Source of the DNA: Proteobacteria bacterium UBA1844
Lineage (GTDB): Bacteria > Pseudomonadota > Gammaproteobacteria > Steroidobacterales > Woeseiaceae
DNA length: 26,579 nt
Direction of reading: 5' to 3'
Assembly: GCA_002338615.1 (NCBI GenBank)
Contig: DDIS01000121.1
Location: 1 to 26,579, forward strand
Below are positions 1-6,537 of this stretch, piece after piece. Position 1 is the stretch's first letter, and each line of letters opens with the position of its first letter. The notes beneath the pieces are model-generated. The model was not told where the DNA came from, made no database searches, and was given only the letters and a program-made list of their open reading frames with translations. The position numbers and the translations under genes were made by a program.

Positions 1-2
1 CC

Positions 3-185
3 GGCGACGAGGCGGCACGGCTTGCCCGACTACGGTTCGACGGTGGCATTGTCAATTTCCTGCAGGTGCTTGATGCCGAGCGTGCGCAACTGGAGACCCA
101 GGATCGACTCGCACAAAGCGAAACACGCGCAGCGGTGGCGCTGGTCGCTTTGTACAAGGCTCTTGCCGGCGGATGGCCGACATGA
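3..185 (+). CDS. C-terminal end of NodT/TolC-family outer-membrane efflux channel (partial)
   Basis: The reading frame is open from the left edge of the window and ends at TGA 183-185, giving 60 residues. They contain the typical C-terminal pattern of NodT-type outer-membrane factors of RND efflux systems: LARLRFDGGIVNFLQVLDAE, then a heptad-like helix rich in Ala, Gln and Arg, and an LYKALAGGW ending. These proteins form the trimeric channel that crosses the outer membrane and periplasm and works with an inner-membrane pump and an adaptor, which should lie upstream outside the window. No neighbour inside the window belongs to the same system. The family call is firm for so short a piece; the substrate cannot be told. 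Confidence 0.85.
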   Translation, partial: GDEAARLARLRFDGGIVNFLQVLDAERAQLETQDRLAQSETRAAVALVALYKALAGGWPT

Positions 186-206
186 AACGGCGTGCAAAGC
201 GACTTA

Positions 207-300
207 TCAGCCGCCTAGTAATTCCTTGGTTTCGACGAAAGGGCCGTCGGTTGTGAGCCTAACGCCGCGCGCGCGCGATGCAGGCTGGTTCGACCTCAGC
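207..300 (-). pseudogene. Relic of a YCII-family (DGPF motif) protein
   Basis: On the minus strand, codons 266 down to 210 read GVRLTTDGPFVETKELLGG and then stop at TGA (207-209). DGPFxETKE followed by two glycines is the signature of YCII-related proteins, where an FxLIE-type strand normally follows; here it is replaced by a stop. Upstream codons to about 300 (QPASRAR) may be more of the same domain, but beyond that no YCII N-terminus is readable. I take it as a decayed fragment. The rest of 186-508 shows no gene I can support. Confidence 0.45.
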
Positions 301-508
301 GCAGCATCTAAAAATCGACCGTACCGGTGGCGGTCACTTGGGTACTTGCAAACACGGTGTCCCATTCTCGACTGGCAATGCATTCCTGACACTTCGCAGC
401 TATATCTAACAAAGCGGTATATTGGCTGGACTTCAGGTGCCGTTGAAGATCCAATTTTTCCTGGGAATGCGGCGCCAATTCCGGCGCTGCGCAGCCAGCT
501 TCGTGCGG

Positions 509-1954
509 TCAGTTCGTCGAAGGCAGCACCGCATCCAGGCACTCGCCAAGTATGCGCATGGCGTCGTCGATGTCGGCCGGCGAGAGGCCGGCGTATCCGA
601 GCAACAAACCGGGACGCGGAGGGCGGCCCGCATAGTGTGGCTTGATAGCATACAAGCCAAGGCTTCGTTGACTGGCCAGAGCGATCAAGTTGTCACAGTC
701 GGATTCCCTGCAATTGCGTAACCAAACCACCGTGTGCATGCCGGCCGGCGTATCGACGATATCGACGTGGTCACCCGCGTAGCGGCGCAGACCACGAATG
801 AGCGCGTTACGACGCGCCTTGAGCGTACGCTTCGCACTCCTCAGGCGTTTGTCAAACGACGGGCTCTGCATGAGGTTGGCGAGGGCGATTTGCTCAACGG
901 CGGGAGAGCCGAGATCGGCATTCCACTTGGCGGCCTTGAAATCAAACTTCAATGCCTCTGGCACGACGATGTAGCCCAGGCGTAACGCCGGAAACAGGAT
1001 CTTCGAGAAACTTCCCACGTAAATAACCCGATCGTTGTCGTCCAGCGATCGAAGAGCCGCCAACGGTTTCGAGTCGTAGCGGAACTCGCCATCGTAATCG
1101 TCTTCGACGATCCAGGCGTCGTGCTTTGTCGCGTACTGTAGCAACTCCAGCCGCCGTTCAAGCGACAACACGGCTCCACTCGGGAATTGATGCGATGGCG
1201 TTACGCAGACAAGTTTAGTGCCGTCAGTGGGCAGGTCCTCACATCTAAGCCCCTCATTGTCCACCGACACGAATTGAATGGCCGCGCCGTGTGCCTGCAT
1301 AACCTGCCGGGATCCGAAGTAGCCCGGGTCTTCGAGCACGACCGAGTCGTCCTCATTGAGCAACACCCGTGCAGTGAGATCAAACGCTTGTTGAGCGCCG
1401 CTCACGACCAGCACGTTGTCGCTGCGCGTTGAAATTCCGCGCCGCAAAGCCAGGTAATCGCAGATTGCTTCTCGCAGCGAACGCTGTCCTCGCGCGCCGG
1501 TATAGTCAAACGAATTATTTACAACCGCACGAGATACCGCCTGGCGCCAGGCAGCGGCGAGCCTGGAATCCGTCAATGGAATACCGTACGAAAGATTGTA
1601 TCGCAACCCGATGTGGCGTCGTGTGACATTGGTTTGCCAGTTTTCCCGTGCCCGCGCGGCGAAGCGCGATTGCGCAGCAATTGTCCGTCCCGAAGGCCGG
1701 AAATCGACTGTCGTGCGTCTGGCACAGGAAGTGACGAAGGTGCCGGCACCAACCTGGCTGACGGCGAATCCCTCGGCCACCAGCTGCTCGTAGGCAATCA
1801 TCACCGTATTTCGGGAAACGCCGAGCTCGTCGGCGAGCGCACGAGTCGCCGGCAACCGTGCCCCCGCGGCAAGTCGTGCCTCCAGAATGGCGCCCTTCAG
1901 CGATCGGATCAACTGTGCGTATCGCGGGCCTTGCCCATCGAGTTCTAGATACAT
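509..1954 (-). CDS. MocR/PdxR-type regulator (GntR HTH fused to aminotransferase-like domain)
   Basis: A protein of about 481 residues. The N-terminal 70 residues are a GntR-type winged helix (PRYAQLIRSLKGAIL, LPATRALADELGVSRNTVMIAYEQL). The remainder is a fold-type I PLP aminotransferase-like domain with the EDDYDGEFRY motif and the PLP lysine context YVGSFSKILFPALRLGY. MocR proteins use PLP as effector or cofactor and control vitamin B6, GABA, taurine or other amine genes, usually from a divergent promoter. Here the divergent side (1955-2413) leads only to an HDOD gene some 460 bases away, so the target is unclear. The start is placed at the ATG at 1954, directly before the conserved LELDGQGP; an in-frame ATG at 1984 would add ten residues with no visible conservation. 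Full length for the family. Confidence 0.9.
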   Translation of the reverse strand: MYLELDGQGPRYAQLIRSLKGAILEARLAAGARLPATRALADELGVSRNTVMIAYEQLVAEGFAVSQVGAGTFVTSCARRTTVDFRPSGRTIAAQSRFAARARENWQTNVTRRHIGLRYNLSYGIPLTDSRLAAAWRQAVSRAVVNNSFDYTGARGQRSLREAICDYLALRRGISTRSDNVLVVSGAQQAFDLTARVLLNEDDSVVLEDPGYFGSRQVMQAHGAAIQFVSVDNEGLRCEDLPTDGTKLVCVTPSHQFPSGAVLSLERRLELLQYATKHDAWIVEDDYDGEFRYDSKPLAALRSLDDNDRVIYVGSFSKILFPALRLGYIVVPEALKFDFKAAKWNADLGSPAVEQIALANLMQSPSFDKRLRSAKRTLKARRNALIRGLRRYAGDHVDIVDTPAGMHTVVWLRNCRESDCDNLIALASQRSLGLYAIKPHYAGRPPRPGLLLGYAGLSPADIDDAMRILGECLDAVLPSTN

Positions 1955-2413
1955 GCAGCAACTCCCATGCGTTCCGGATGCCACTTTGCGCCAGCATCCT
2001 GTGCCATGCAGTTTACGACTTGGTGAGAAAAAGTTAGTTTCAGGCAGCGGGTTCCAGTCGCAGGATCTGCGCCAGCAGGACTATTTTCCTCCGGAATGCA
2101 TCACTGTGCATATAGTTGGACGTGCCTTTCTCCAGCTCTTCAAGGCCCGTACGATACCGGTCGCAGTCCAAAGCAATGCCGCCCAAGTGCGTTGCAACAC
2201 GGTCTCAAAGACGCGCTCGCTACCCGCTATTTCATCACCTGACGTCGATCGCCGCTTTGCTCGAGCCGGGTGTCGTTGAGTGCATCGTGACTGGCGCATA
2301 CTTTTCGGAACCGTTCATCGGGGGCATGTCCCCGATTCCAGGATTTTTTTGCAAACCACTCTTAATATTCTAGCTGAGCTGCCGATAAAGGAGGCACAGA
2401 ACATAAGAATACA
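1955..2413. other. Long intergenic region between mocR-type gene and HDOD gene
   Basis: This stretch separates two divergently transcribed genes. I find no open frame with a family signature. Its one clear structure is the hairpin at 2317-2336, listed separately. A strong purine run AAAGGAGG at 2388-2395 lies 18 bases before the first ATG of the HDOD frame, further than usual for a ribosome binding site. Confidence 0.5.
2317..2351 (+). terminator. GC-rich hairpin followed by T-run (attenuator or terminator candidate)
   Basis: ATCGGGG (2317-2323) and CCCCGAT (2330-2336) form a perfect 7-bp stem with a 6-base loop. Seven Ts follow at 2345-2351, eight bases after the stem. The gap before the T-run is larger than in a textbook terminator. 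It lies about 75 bases upstream of the HDOD gene and no plus-strand gene ends just before it. Confidence 0.4.
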
Positions 2414-3280
2414 ATGGAGAAGCGAGCTATGCCCGCAGAGGCAATGCAAACCGCTGCTGCGTTTGTTCAGCAACTGGCGGTTGACCTGAGTAGCGATAAT
2501 CTTGAACTACCCATGTTTCCGGACTCGGTCGTTCGAATGCAGCAGGTTTTCCAGGCCGAGGAAGTCGATACTGATGAAATAGTACGAATTATCAGTTCCG
2601 ACCCGGCTCTGGCAGCTCGCGTTCTGCAACTCTCGAACTCGCCCGCTATTCGCGGAGCTGCTGAGATTGTCGAAGTACGCCAGGCCGTTATTCGCATCGG
2701 CAACAAGCTCGTCCAGAGTTCAGCAGTTGCGTTCGCATTGCGCCAGGTCGAAATGAACGCAGGGCTCTCCGACGATTCCCGGGCAGAACTCAAGAGCATC
2801 TGGGCAGAAAGCGTGGAGGTCGCTGCCCGGTGCTACGTGATCGCGAAAAAGTTTACCCGGCTGAACGCCGATGAAGCGCTGTTGATGGGTCTTCTCAGTG
2901 TGATCGGCCGCCTCTATATATTCATGAAATCGCAGGAATTCGGAGCGCTCAGTTTTGCCGAGTTGGAGACGATTCTTGCGGACTGGCATCCAACCATCGC
3001 CAAAGCAATTGCCGAGAGCTGGAATATGTCTGACGAACTCGTGAATGCACTGGAGACGCAACTGGATAATAATCCGGAGCTGGGGGAAAAGGCATCGCTG
3101 GCTGAAGTGCTTTCCGCAGCCAGGGTGATCCTGGAATGCGAAACATCCGGTGCTGCGATTGATGCGCGCGAGTACCCGTTGCTGCAACGTCTCGGCATCG
3201 TCGCACACGGTGACACCTCGGTTTCACTCGAGGACCATGCCGAAGCGATCGAAGAAATCCGCAAGGGCTTGCGAGCCTGA
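2414..3280 (+). CDS. HDOD-domain protein
   Basis: 288 residues from the first ATG. An HDOD domain covers roughly residues 25-220: LELPMFPDSVVRMQQVF, SSDPALAARVLQLSNSP, then VRQAVIRIGNKLVQSSAVAF, matching the family's early helices. HDOD domains are relatives of HD hydrolases that lack the metal-binding HD pair and act in signalling and regulation, often together with GGDEF or EAL modules. None is fused here, so it is a stand-alone copy. Two starts are possible: ATG 2414, or ATG 2429, which has GGAGA at 2416-2420 at a good distance. The gene is flanked by a long 5' region with a hairpin and ends 24 bases before the convergent RidA-like gene. Its role cannot be told from context. Confidence 0.8.
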   Translation: MEKRAMPAEAMQTAAAFVQQLAVDLSSDNLELPMFPDSVVRMQQVFQAEEVDTDEIVRIISSDPALAARVLQLSNSPAIRGAAEIVEVRQAVIRIGNKLVQSSAVAFALRQVEMNAGLSDDSRAELKSIWAESVEVAARCYVIAKKFTRLNADEALLMGLLSVIGRLYIFMKSQEFGALSFAELETILADWHPTIAKAIAESWNMSDELVNALETQLDNNPELGEKASLAEVLSAARVILECETSGAAIDAREYPLLQRLGIVAHGDTSVSLEDHAEAIEEIRKGLRA

Positions 3281-3304
3281 GTCGCGACCCCGGTGTCTTC
3301 CCGG

Positions 3305-3772
3305 CTATTCCACGTACGCGATACACTCAATCTCGACGCTGCCACCCAGCGCGAGACCACTGGCACCAACGGCTGCCCTCGCTGGTTTGTGGGTACCGAA
3401 CACCTCGACGTAGGCTTCGTTCATCAACGGCCACTCATCCATATCGCGGATAAATACGGTGCAACGGGCAACCTGGTCCATTGACGAGCCGTAACGCTCC
3501 AGGGTGTCGCGAATATTCATCAGGGTTTGGCGCGTTTCTGCCTTGATGCCGCCGGGCACGAGTGCCAGGGAGCCAGGCTTGACGCCGATCTGTCCGGAAA
3601 CGTACATCGTGTTGCCGATACGCGTTGCCTCAGAAAACGGCAAACCAAGATCTGCATTTTGGGCAGACTTGAATACTTGCAACTTATTGTCGTCGGCGTA
3701 ATGCGTTTGCCAGTAATTCATGGCGAATGCGCCGACGATCAGGGCGAGAACTATAACGAGAGTCATTTTCAT
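3305..3772 (-). CDS. RidA/YjgF-family protein with N-terminal export signal or membrane anchor
   Basis: 155 residues from the ATG at 3772, which has AGAGGA about nine bases upstream; an in-frame start 14 codons earlier lacks this. Residues 3-18 are hydrophobic (MTLVIVLALIVGAFAM after two lysines), acting as a signal peptide or anchor. A complete RidA domain follows: GLPFSEATRIGNTMYVSGQIG, LMNIRDTLERYGSSMDQVARCTVFI, and the ending ARAAVGASGLALGGSVEIECIA, which holds the Arg and Glu placed like the active-site pair of RidA deaminases. Cytoplasmic RidA hydrolyses reactive enamines and imines made by PLP enzymes; an exported member must see a different substrate. It is divergent from the DUF924 gene and convergent with the HDOD gene. 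Confidence 0.88.
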   Translation of the reverse strand: MKMTLVIVLALIVGAFAMNYWQTHYADDNKLQVFKSAQNADLGLPFSEATRIGNTMYVSGQIGVKPGSLALVPGGIKAETRQTLMNIRDTLERYGSSMDQVARCTVFIRDMDEWPLMNEAYVEVFGTHKPARAAVGASGLALGGSVEIECIAYVE

Positions 3773-4018
3773 TTTTTTGATCCTCTTGAAATGGCCGTGC
3801 AGATACTGCCTCAATAGATGGTCGCCAGTATCTTACCGGTTTCTACTCTGCAAAGGTCTCGCCAAGGCAGCGAGGAGGCCGCCCACCTCGCTGCCGGCGT
3901 CGAACACCAATCCAGGCCGCGACAACAAACTTTGGCACGTCGCAGGTGCATCCGGTTAATATGAACGAAAACCGTATGAACCGCTCCGGAATCGACGACC
4001 CCGAAGGATCCCACAAGC

Positions 4019-4540
4019 ATGCAAAATGTACTTGAATTCTGGTTTGAGACGCTCTCGCCCTCGGATTGGTATAAGAAGTCGGACGATCTCGATCGCCGGA
4101 TCAGGACGCAATTTGAGCCGACGTTAAAAACAATCCTGGCGGGGGAGACGTCCGATTGGCGGGACAGTGCGGACGGTCGACTGGCGGAAATTATTGTTCT
4201 GGACCAGTTCACACGCAATATGTACCGTGGCAAGCCCGCATCATTCGCAACCGATCCTCTGGCACTGGCGCTGGCCCAGGAGGCAGTTCGATGCGGTGAC
4301 GACCAGGATCTTGATCCGGATAAACGAGCATTTCTCTACATGCCCTACATGCACAGCGAATCTCCCAAGGTCCATGAGAAAGCGCTTGAGCTATTCGCAG
4401 ACTTGCCGAACCTGGAGTACGAAAAGAGGCATAAGGCTATCATCGACCGATTTGGCCGCTACCCACACCGCAATGAAATTCTGGGGCGCACCTCGACGGC
4501 CGAGGAAATTGAATGGATGGCTACGAATAAAGGCTTCTGA
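4019..4540 (+). CDS. DUF924-family protein
   Basis: 173 residues, the usual length of DUF924 proteins. Family hallmarks are visible in order: VLEFWFETLSPSDWYKKSDDLDRRIRTQF shape at the N-terminus, RLAEIIVLDQFTRNMYRGKP in the middle, RAFLYMPYMHSESPKVHEKA, and the C-terminal DRFGRYPHRNEILGRTST. The fold is an all-helical TPR-like bundle; the biochemical role is unknown. The start ATG has GAAGGA about ten bases upstream. Between this gene and the divergent RidA-like gene is a 246-base spacer. A 24-codon frame beginning with ATG at 3961 runs into it in another frame and ends at 4035; I do not call it a gene. Confidence 0.9.
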   Translation: MQNVLEFWFETLSPSDWYKKSDDLDRRIRTQFEPTLKTILAGETSDWRDSADGRLAEIIVLDQFTRNMYRGKPASFATDPLALALAQEAVRCGDDQDLDPDKRAFLYMPYMHSESPKVHEKALELFADLPNLEYEKRHKAIIDRFGRYPHRNEILGRTSTAEEIEWMATNKGF

Positions 4541-4600
4541 GGTTGAACGGCCGTGAGTTTGTGCAAGTCGTTCGATTCCTAAAATTTTAGCCGGGCGTCG

Positions 4601-5470
4601 CTAAGCGGGTGAATGGTTTGCCGCGAGTTGCCCGAAATCACTGTCCGCGTGTCTTTCGCGCAGTTGCTCTCCAGGTTCACCCGAGGTGCGGTTGACCATG
4701 CGACCGCGTTTCACAGCGGGACGGCTGTCGATCTCCCGCGCCCAGCGTTGCAGGTTTTTGTACTCCTGAACCTGCAGAAATTCGGCCGCGTCGTAAAGCC
4801 GGCCCAGGGCCATCCCGCCGTACCACGGCCAGATCGCGATATCTGCGATGCTATAGGCATTGCCGGCTACATAGGCATGGTTTGCAAGCCGTTGGTCCAG
4901 AACATCAAGTTGACGTTTTGTCTCCATCGCAAATCGATCGATCGGGTATTCGAAGTTTTCTGGCGCGTAATTATAGAAGTGACCAAAACCGCCACCGAGA
5001 TACGGTGCGCTGCCTACTTGCCAGAACAGCCAGTTCAGCGTTTCCGTACGGATGTGTGTATCGGGTGAGAGCAGGCTGCCGAACTTCTCTGCGAGGTAAA
5101 GCAGTATGGAGCCGGATTCGAATACCCGTAAGGTTGGCGTTGTGCTGTGATCGACCAGTGCTGGAATTTTCGAATTGGGATTGATTTTTACGAAACCACT
5201 GGAGAACTGGGCGCCTTCGGAAATCTCGATTAACCAGGCGTCGTACTCCGCGCCTGCATGCCCAAGAGCCAGCAACTCCTCGAGCATGACCGTCACTTTC
5301 ACGCCGTTTGGAGTAGCGAGTGAGTAAAGCTGCAATGCGTGGGCTCCCACCGGTAATTCCTTCTCGTGGGTGGACCCCGCGGTAGGGCGATTCACATTTG
5401 CAAACTTCCCGCCATTCTCCTTGTCCCAGGTCCAAATCGCCGGAAGTGTGTAAGTGTGTTCGTTTGCCAT
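4601..5470 (-). CDS. yghU: YghU-type glutathione S-transferase / disulfide-bond oxidoreductase
   Basis: 289 residues from ATG 5470, preceded by AAGGAA seven bases upstream. The N-terminal extension YTLPAIWTWDKENGGKFANVNRPTAG is specific to the YghU branch of glutathione transferases. A thioredoxin-like domain follows (LQLYSLATPNGVKVTVMLEEL, NPNSKIPALVDH, RVFESGSILLYLAEKFG), then the helical domain (NWLFWQVGSAPYLGGGFGHF, YVAGNAYSIADIAIWPWYGG). YghU enzymes bind two glutathione molecules and reduce disulfides and organic peroxides in the cytoplasm. The stop and start codons are complete. It lies downstream of the bacteriohemerythrin on the same strand, 77 bases away, so they may share a transcript; both would fit an oxidative or nitrosative stress role, which is inference. 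Confidence 0.93.
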   Translation of the reverse strand: MANEHTYTLPAIWTWDKENGGKFANVNRPTAGSTHEKELPVGAHALQLYSLATPNGVKVTVMLEELLALGHAGAEYDAWLIEISEGAQFSSGFVKINPNSKIPALVDHSTTPTLRVFESGSILLYLAEKFGSLLSPDTHIRTETLNWLFWQVGSAPYLGGGFGHFYNYAPENFEYPIDRFAMETKRQLDVLDQRLANHAYVAGNAYSIADIAIWPWYGGMALGRLYDAAEFLQVQEYKNLQRWAREIDSRPAVKRGRMVNRTSGEPGEQLRERHADSDFGQLAANHSPA

Positions 5471-5504
5471 TAAAATTTCCTTGCAGCTTCTCTTGCTGGT
5501 TATG

Positions 5505-5518
5505 ATTTCGAAATTTCG
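5505..5518. repeat. Overlapping perfect palindromes ATTTCGAAAT / CGAAATTTCG
   Basis: Two 10-bp perfect palindromes overlap at 5505-5514 and 5509-5518, 35 bases upstream of the yghU start and inside the gap after the bacteriohemerythrin gene. Such a position suits an operator or a promoter element, but no binding factor can be named. Confidence 0.4.
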
Positions 5519-5547
5519 CGTCGCAAGCAGGATTCTTGCAGCGGGTA

Positions 5548-5940
5548 CTACTTCAGCAGCTTGTGCAACTTCGCGTCGTGCACTCTGAAATGATCTGAAA
5601 ACCACCGATCGAGATCAACTGCCAGGTCGCTGGTTGAGTCGCGCCACTCCTCGGTGATCGAGTTCATGATTTCACGCATATCGTCCAGCAGTGTTTCATG
5701 GTCGAGCTTGTGCTCCGCAAACGCCGGGTACATTGCGTCTTGCATAAGCGCTTCCTCGTTCGCGAAGTGTGCAACCATCTGTTCATAAACTTCATTGAGC
5801 ACCGTGACAACCTGATCTTGTGTCGTATCGTGATCCAGGCTTGCATGTAATGTATTGATGAGTTCAATCAAGTCCCTGTGTTCGCGGTCCACGGACGCGA
5901 TGCCCGTGCAATACTCCTGTTTCCACTCGACGAAGTTCAT
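5548..5940 (-). CDS. Bacteriohemerythrin (single-domain O2/NO-binding di-iron protein)
   Basis: 130 residues, the standard length. All seven iron ligands of the family are visible: His21 (REHRDLIE), His58 and Glu62 (HFANEEALM), His77 and His81 (HKLDH), His117 and Asp122 (HFRVHD). Single-domain bacteriohemerythrins bind O2 reversibly in the cytoplasm, deliver or scavenge it, and some react with NO. The gene is followed by yghU on the same strand and faces a divergent small gene at 6162 across a palindrome-rich 221-base spacer that includes an FNR/DNR-like dyad. In a window with nirS, norBC and a second hemerythrin, a role in O2/NO handling is plausible but inferred. Confidence 0.94.
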   Translation of the reverse strand: MNFVEWKQEYCTGIASVDREHRDLIELINTLHASLDHDTTQDQVVTVLNEVYEQMVAHFANEEALMQDAMYPAFAEHKLDHETLLDDMREIMNSITEEWRDSTSDLAVDLDRWFSDHFRVHDAKLHKLLK

Positions 5941-6022
5941 TTTTAAAGCACAGCTCCGTCGTGTTCAGAATATGAATGACAAAATGCAATTCGCCGCTAG
6001 AAGTTAGCGACCGTCGTCAACG

Positions 6023-6047
6023 ATTGAGAATGGTCAATTGAGAATGG
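6023..6047 (+). repeat. Direct repeat of ATTGAGAATGG (two copies, period 14)
   Basis: ATTGAGAATGG occurs at 6023-6033 and again at 6037-6047, separated by TCA. The first copy overlaps the FNR/DNR-like dyad. Confidence 0.6.
6024..6037. promoter_or_regulatory. FNR/DNR-like dyad TTGA-N6-TCAA
   Basis: The 14-base element TTGAGAATGGTCAA matches the FNR/DNR consensus TTGAT-N4-ATCAA at 8 of 10 positions and keeps perfect TTGA/TCAA arms. It sits between the divergent bacteriohemerythrin and small unknown gene. A TACCAT at 6058-6063 is placed about where a -10 of a class II promoter for the plus-strand gene would be. Confidence 0.4.
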
Positions 6048-6082
6048 ATAATCTTGCTACCATTAATTCTGAAAGCCAAGTA

Positions 6083-6095
6083 ACGGGAATCCCGT
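6083..6095. promoter_or_regulatory. Perfect 13-bp palindrome ACGGGA-A-TCCCGT
   Basis: Two 6-bp arms around one base, 67 bases before the 6162 gene. Further short inverted repeats follow: GTATT-TTG-AATAC (6129-6141) and TCACA-AAC-TGTGA (6144-6156). They look like operator half-sites rather than a terminator, as no T-run follows. Confidence 0.35.
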
Positions 6096-6161
6096 ATTGA
6101 CTGACGTCTCTGGCCGGTGCAAGAGTGAGTATTTTGAATACAATCACAAACTGTGAGTTAA

Positions 6162-6404
6162 ATGGCAACACAAGACTGCATTAGAGTTAAATTCGACGAT
6201 ATTCAAAGTTTGAGTAGCCGAGTGACCCTGGTCGAGCGATTGCAGCGGCTGTACGGTGTGGAGTCTGCGATCTTTGACTCAGATAATTACCTGGAACTCG
6301 CCGTGTGCTACCGGGACGGCAGTCTGAGCCCTGATACGCTGCTGAATTTCCTCGAACGGCAGAAAATGCCAGCAAAATTGCTCGATAGCGGCCTGAACCG
6401 CTAG
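6162..6404 (+). CDS. Small protein of unknown function
   Basis: 80 residues, acidic, no membrane segment and no signal peptide. I do not recognise a named family. The pattern of alternating strands and helices (CIRVKFDD, RVTLVERLQRLYGV, ESAIFDSDNYLELAVCY, SPDTLLNFLERQKMPAKLL) resembles the beta-alpha-beta-beta-alpha order of small ferredoxin-like domains such as heavy-metal-associated proteins, but the metal-binding CxxC is absent. It starts right after the palindrome-rich spacer and ends about 130 bases before the membrane/spermidine-synthase fusion. Reading-frame quality is good and it is not shadowed by a better frame; there is no strong ribosome binding site, only TGTGAG. Confidence 0.6.
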   Translation: MATQDCIRVKFDDIQSLSSRVTLVERLQRLYGVESAIFDSDNYLELAVCYRDGSLSPDTLLNFLERQKMPAKLLDSGLNR

Positions 6405-6537
6405 CCATGGCAGCACCCAAGCCGGGTTTCCGCTGCCATTCCTTGTGCCCTGGGGTTGCGACAGCGTAACGCGCAAGAATCGATCCGTGCTAAAAAGCGT
6501 GCATCGTCCGGACGTTTCGACCCTGGATACTGCCGCC

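Noticed and set aside
22..645. 207-codon open frame on the plus strand at the left edge
   Set aside because: It overlaps the efflux channel end and the mocR-type gene in other frames and has no domain pattern.
2081..2299. 72-codon minus-strand frame in the long spacer before the HDOD gene
   Set aside because: Arg/Thr-rich with no family pattern and no ribosome binding site; treated as chance.
3961..4035. 24-codon frame overlapping the DUF924 start
   Set aside because: Could be a leader peptide, but it has no ribosome binding site and no regulatory pattern such as codon runs.
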